DNA of 64,000 nucleotides, taken from the NCBI GenBank assembly GCA_029783825.1, contig JAREIK010010367.1, forward strand, positions 16,651 to 80,650. Reading direction: 5' to 3'. Below, in pieces: positions 62,681 to 64,000 of the stretch; positions within the stretch are counted from its first letter, which is position 1, and each line of letters begins with the position of its first letter. The position numbers and the translations under genes are program-made. The notes under the pieces are model-generated. The model was not told where the DNA came from, did not search any database, and worked only from the letters and a program-made list of their open reading frames with translations. The stretch comes from Sapria himalayana. Taxonomy: Eukaryota > Streptophyta > Magnoliopsida > Malpighiales > Rafflesiaceae.

Positions 62681-64000
62681 CAGTATAATTAAAATTTTTA
62701 TTTTAATTATTTATCAGTTTTTTTTATAGAAATATAATTACAAAATAAATTATTAGTGAGACAGATCTAATTTAAATTATACCGGTATATACAAAATAAT
62801 AAAGAATAAATCTCATTTTTTTACATTTTATATTTAAATATTCAAATTTAATTATTTACTTGTTTATTTTTTAATATAAATATTAATTACAAAATAAATT
62901 ATGAGTTATACAAATATAATTTATATAAATTATTTTTCATCAAAATAATATAGATAAACTTTTTAAAAGAAAATAAATTTTCAAACAAAAAATTATATAT
63001 ATTAATATATTTTGCTTTGCTTCTAAATCATTTTAGGTTCTGTAATTATATTATAATTGATATCTATCTTATTAATAATAGATTATTAATTTATTTTTTG
63101 ATCATTATTAGAATATTTATCAATAAAATAGTTTATATTGAATTTATATGATATAAAATATAATGATTATTATAACAAAATATTGAATTCACTTTTTAAA
63201 AAAATTTAAGAATTATTATATTTTCTATGGTTATAACCTTAGAAAATATCAAAAAAAAAAAATAAAATTTTTGTTTTTTTATTTCTTAAATAAAACCTAT
63301 AAACTTCTTAATGCATACACAGTTAAATAAGTAAACTCCTAGACCCCGTAATGCCTAAATATAGTAACCATTAAACCGATATATAATACATAATAAATAA
63401 TAAATCTAATTTTTATTTCTATTTATTATAATTTTTATTTTTATTAGTTTATTTTTATAGAAATATTTATTACAAAATAAATTGAGTGCGACAAATATAA
63501 TTTAAAAAATTTATTTTTAATGAAATAATATATATACGCATATTAAAGAAGTAAAAATTTAAAAATTTAAAATTATTATCTAGTAATATATTTTACTTTA
63601 ATTTTGAATCAATATGGGTGTTGTAAATATTTTTAATTATTTTCTATCTTTTTATTAATAGTTTATTAATTTAATTTTTGATCATTATTATAATATCTAT
63701 CAATAAAATTGTTTATATTGAATTTATATGATATAATTATTAATATTATTATAAATAAAATATTATATTACATTTAAAAAAATTTTAAATATTATTATAT
63801 TTTCAAATGTTATAACATATGAAAATGATAAAAAATTATAAATTTTTTTTATTATTTTATTGTTTAAATAAAACCTATAAACCATTAAATGCCTAAAAAC
63901 ATAAAGCACAAATTTCAAATGACAAAAAATCTAAATATTTAAACCATTAAACTGGTATACATTAATAAAAATCATAAATCTTATTTTAATTTTTATTAAG
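62681..64000 (-). repeat. AT-rich satellite array, block S9 (-)
   Basis: A truncated piece (62,765), then kappa (63,300-63,390) and theta (63,880-63,960) monomers with cores near 63,232 and 63,805. The order theta-kappa-truncated piece next to a module M matches the outer flank of M2. The array runs off the window end, so its extent is unknown. Confidence 0.88.

Noticed and set aside
1..64000. Plant mitochondrial or plastid DNA
   Set aside because: No organellar genes or RNAs; the AT content and long satellite monomers with transposons fit nuclear heterochromatin.

Overview
The window looks like nuclear heterochromatin of a flowering plant. Four things point there: degenerate CCCTAAA/TTTAGGG heptamers, a Copia-type solo LTR present twice, a decayed plant hAT transposon with BED and hATC remnants, and very AT-rich long-monomer satellite DNA filling most of the space. 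I see no intact protein gene, rRNA, tRNA or CRISPR array. The species cannot be named from the sequence.

The satellite monomer is about 590-600 bp. A longer form of about 740-748 bp carries an extra truncated piece of about 145 bp. Each monomer has three recognisable parts: (i) about 85-90 bp of G-rich octamers of the form GGTTTAGN, (ii) a perfect or near-perfect palindrome centred on GGTTATAACC, and (iii) an AT-rich body. Monomers fall into subtypes that recur in a fixed order (called beta, gamma, delta, epsilon, zeta, theta, kappa here), so the array has higher-order structure.

Layout: all monomers lie in one orientation (+) from 1 to about 39,040 and in the opposite orientation (-) from there to 64,000. 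A composite non-satellite module M of about 2.45 kb occurs four times: M1 3,150-5,640 and M2 8,570-10,410 in the left arm, and M3 44,716-47,165 and M4 60,246-62,680 inverted in the right arm. A solo LTR lies at 13,488-14,058 (-) and again at 40,711-41,282 (+), each with the same 5-bp target duplication in the same monomer phase. Together these markers show that about 610-15,700 and 39,080-49,680 are inverted copies of one ancestral segment. The left copy then gained a tandem duplication of about 5.4 kb carrying a module M. The 23 kb between the arms is more satellite in left orientation and holds one hAT element (20,332-24,052).

Nothing here works together as a gene system. The points of interest are structural: a self-complementary core kept perfect by paired substitutions in several divergent monomers, an octamer tract that resembles but is not the plant telomere repeat, a poly(A)-ended retrosequence abutting true heptamer telomere-like DNA, and a datable order of events (LTR insertion, inverted duplication, local tandem duplication; hAT insertion into the satellite at an undetermined point).
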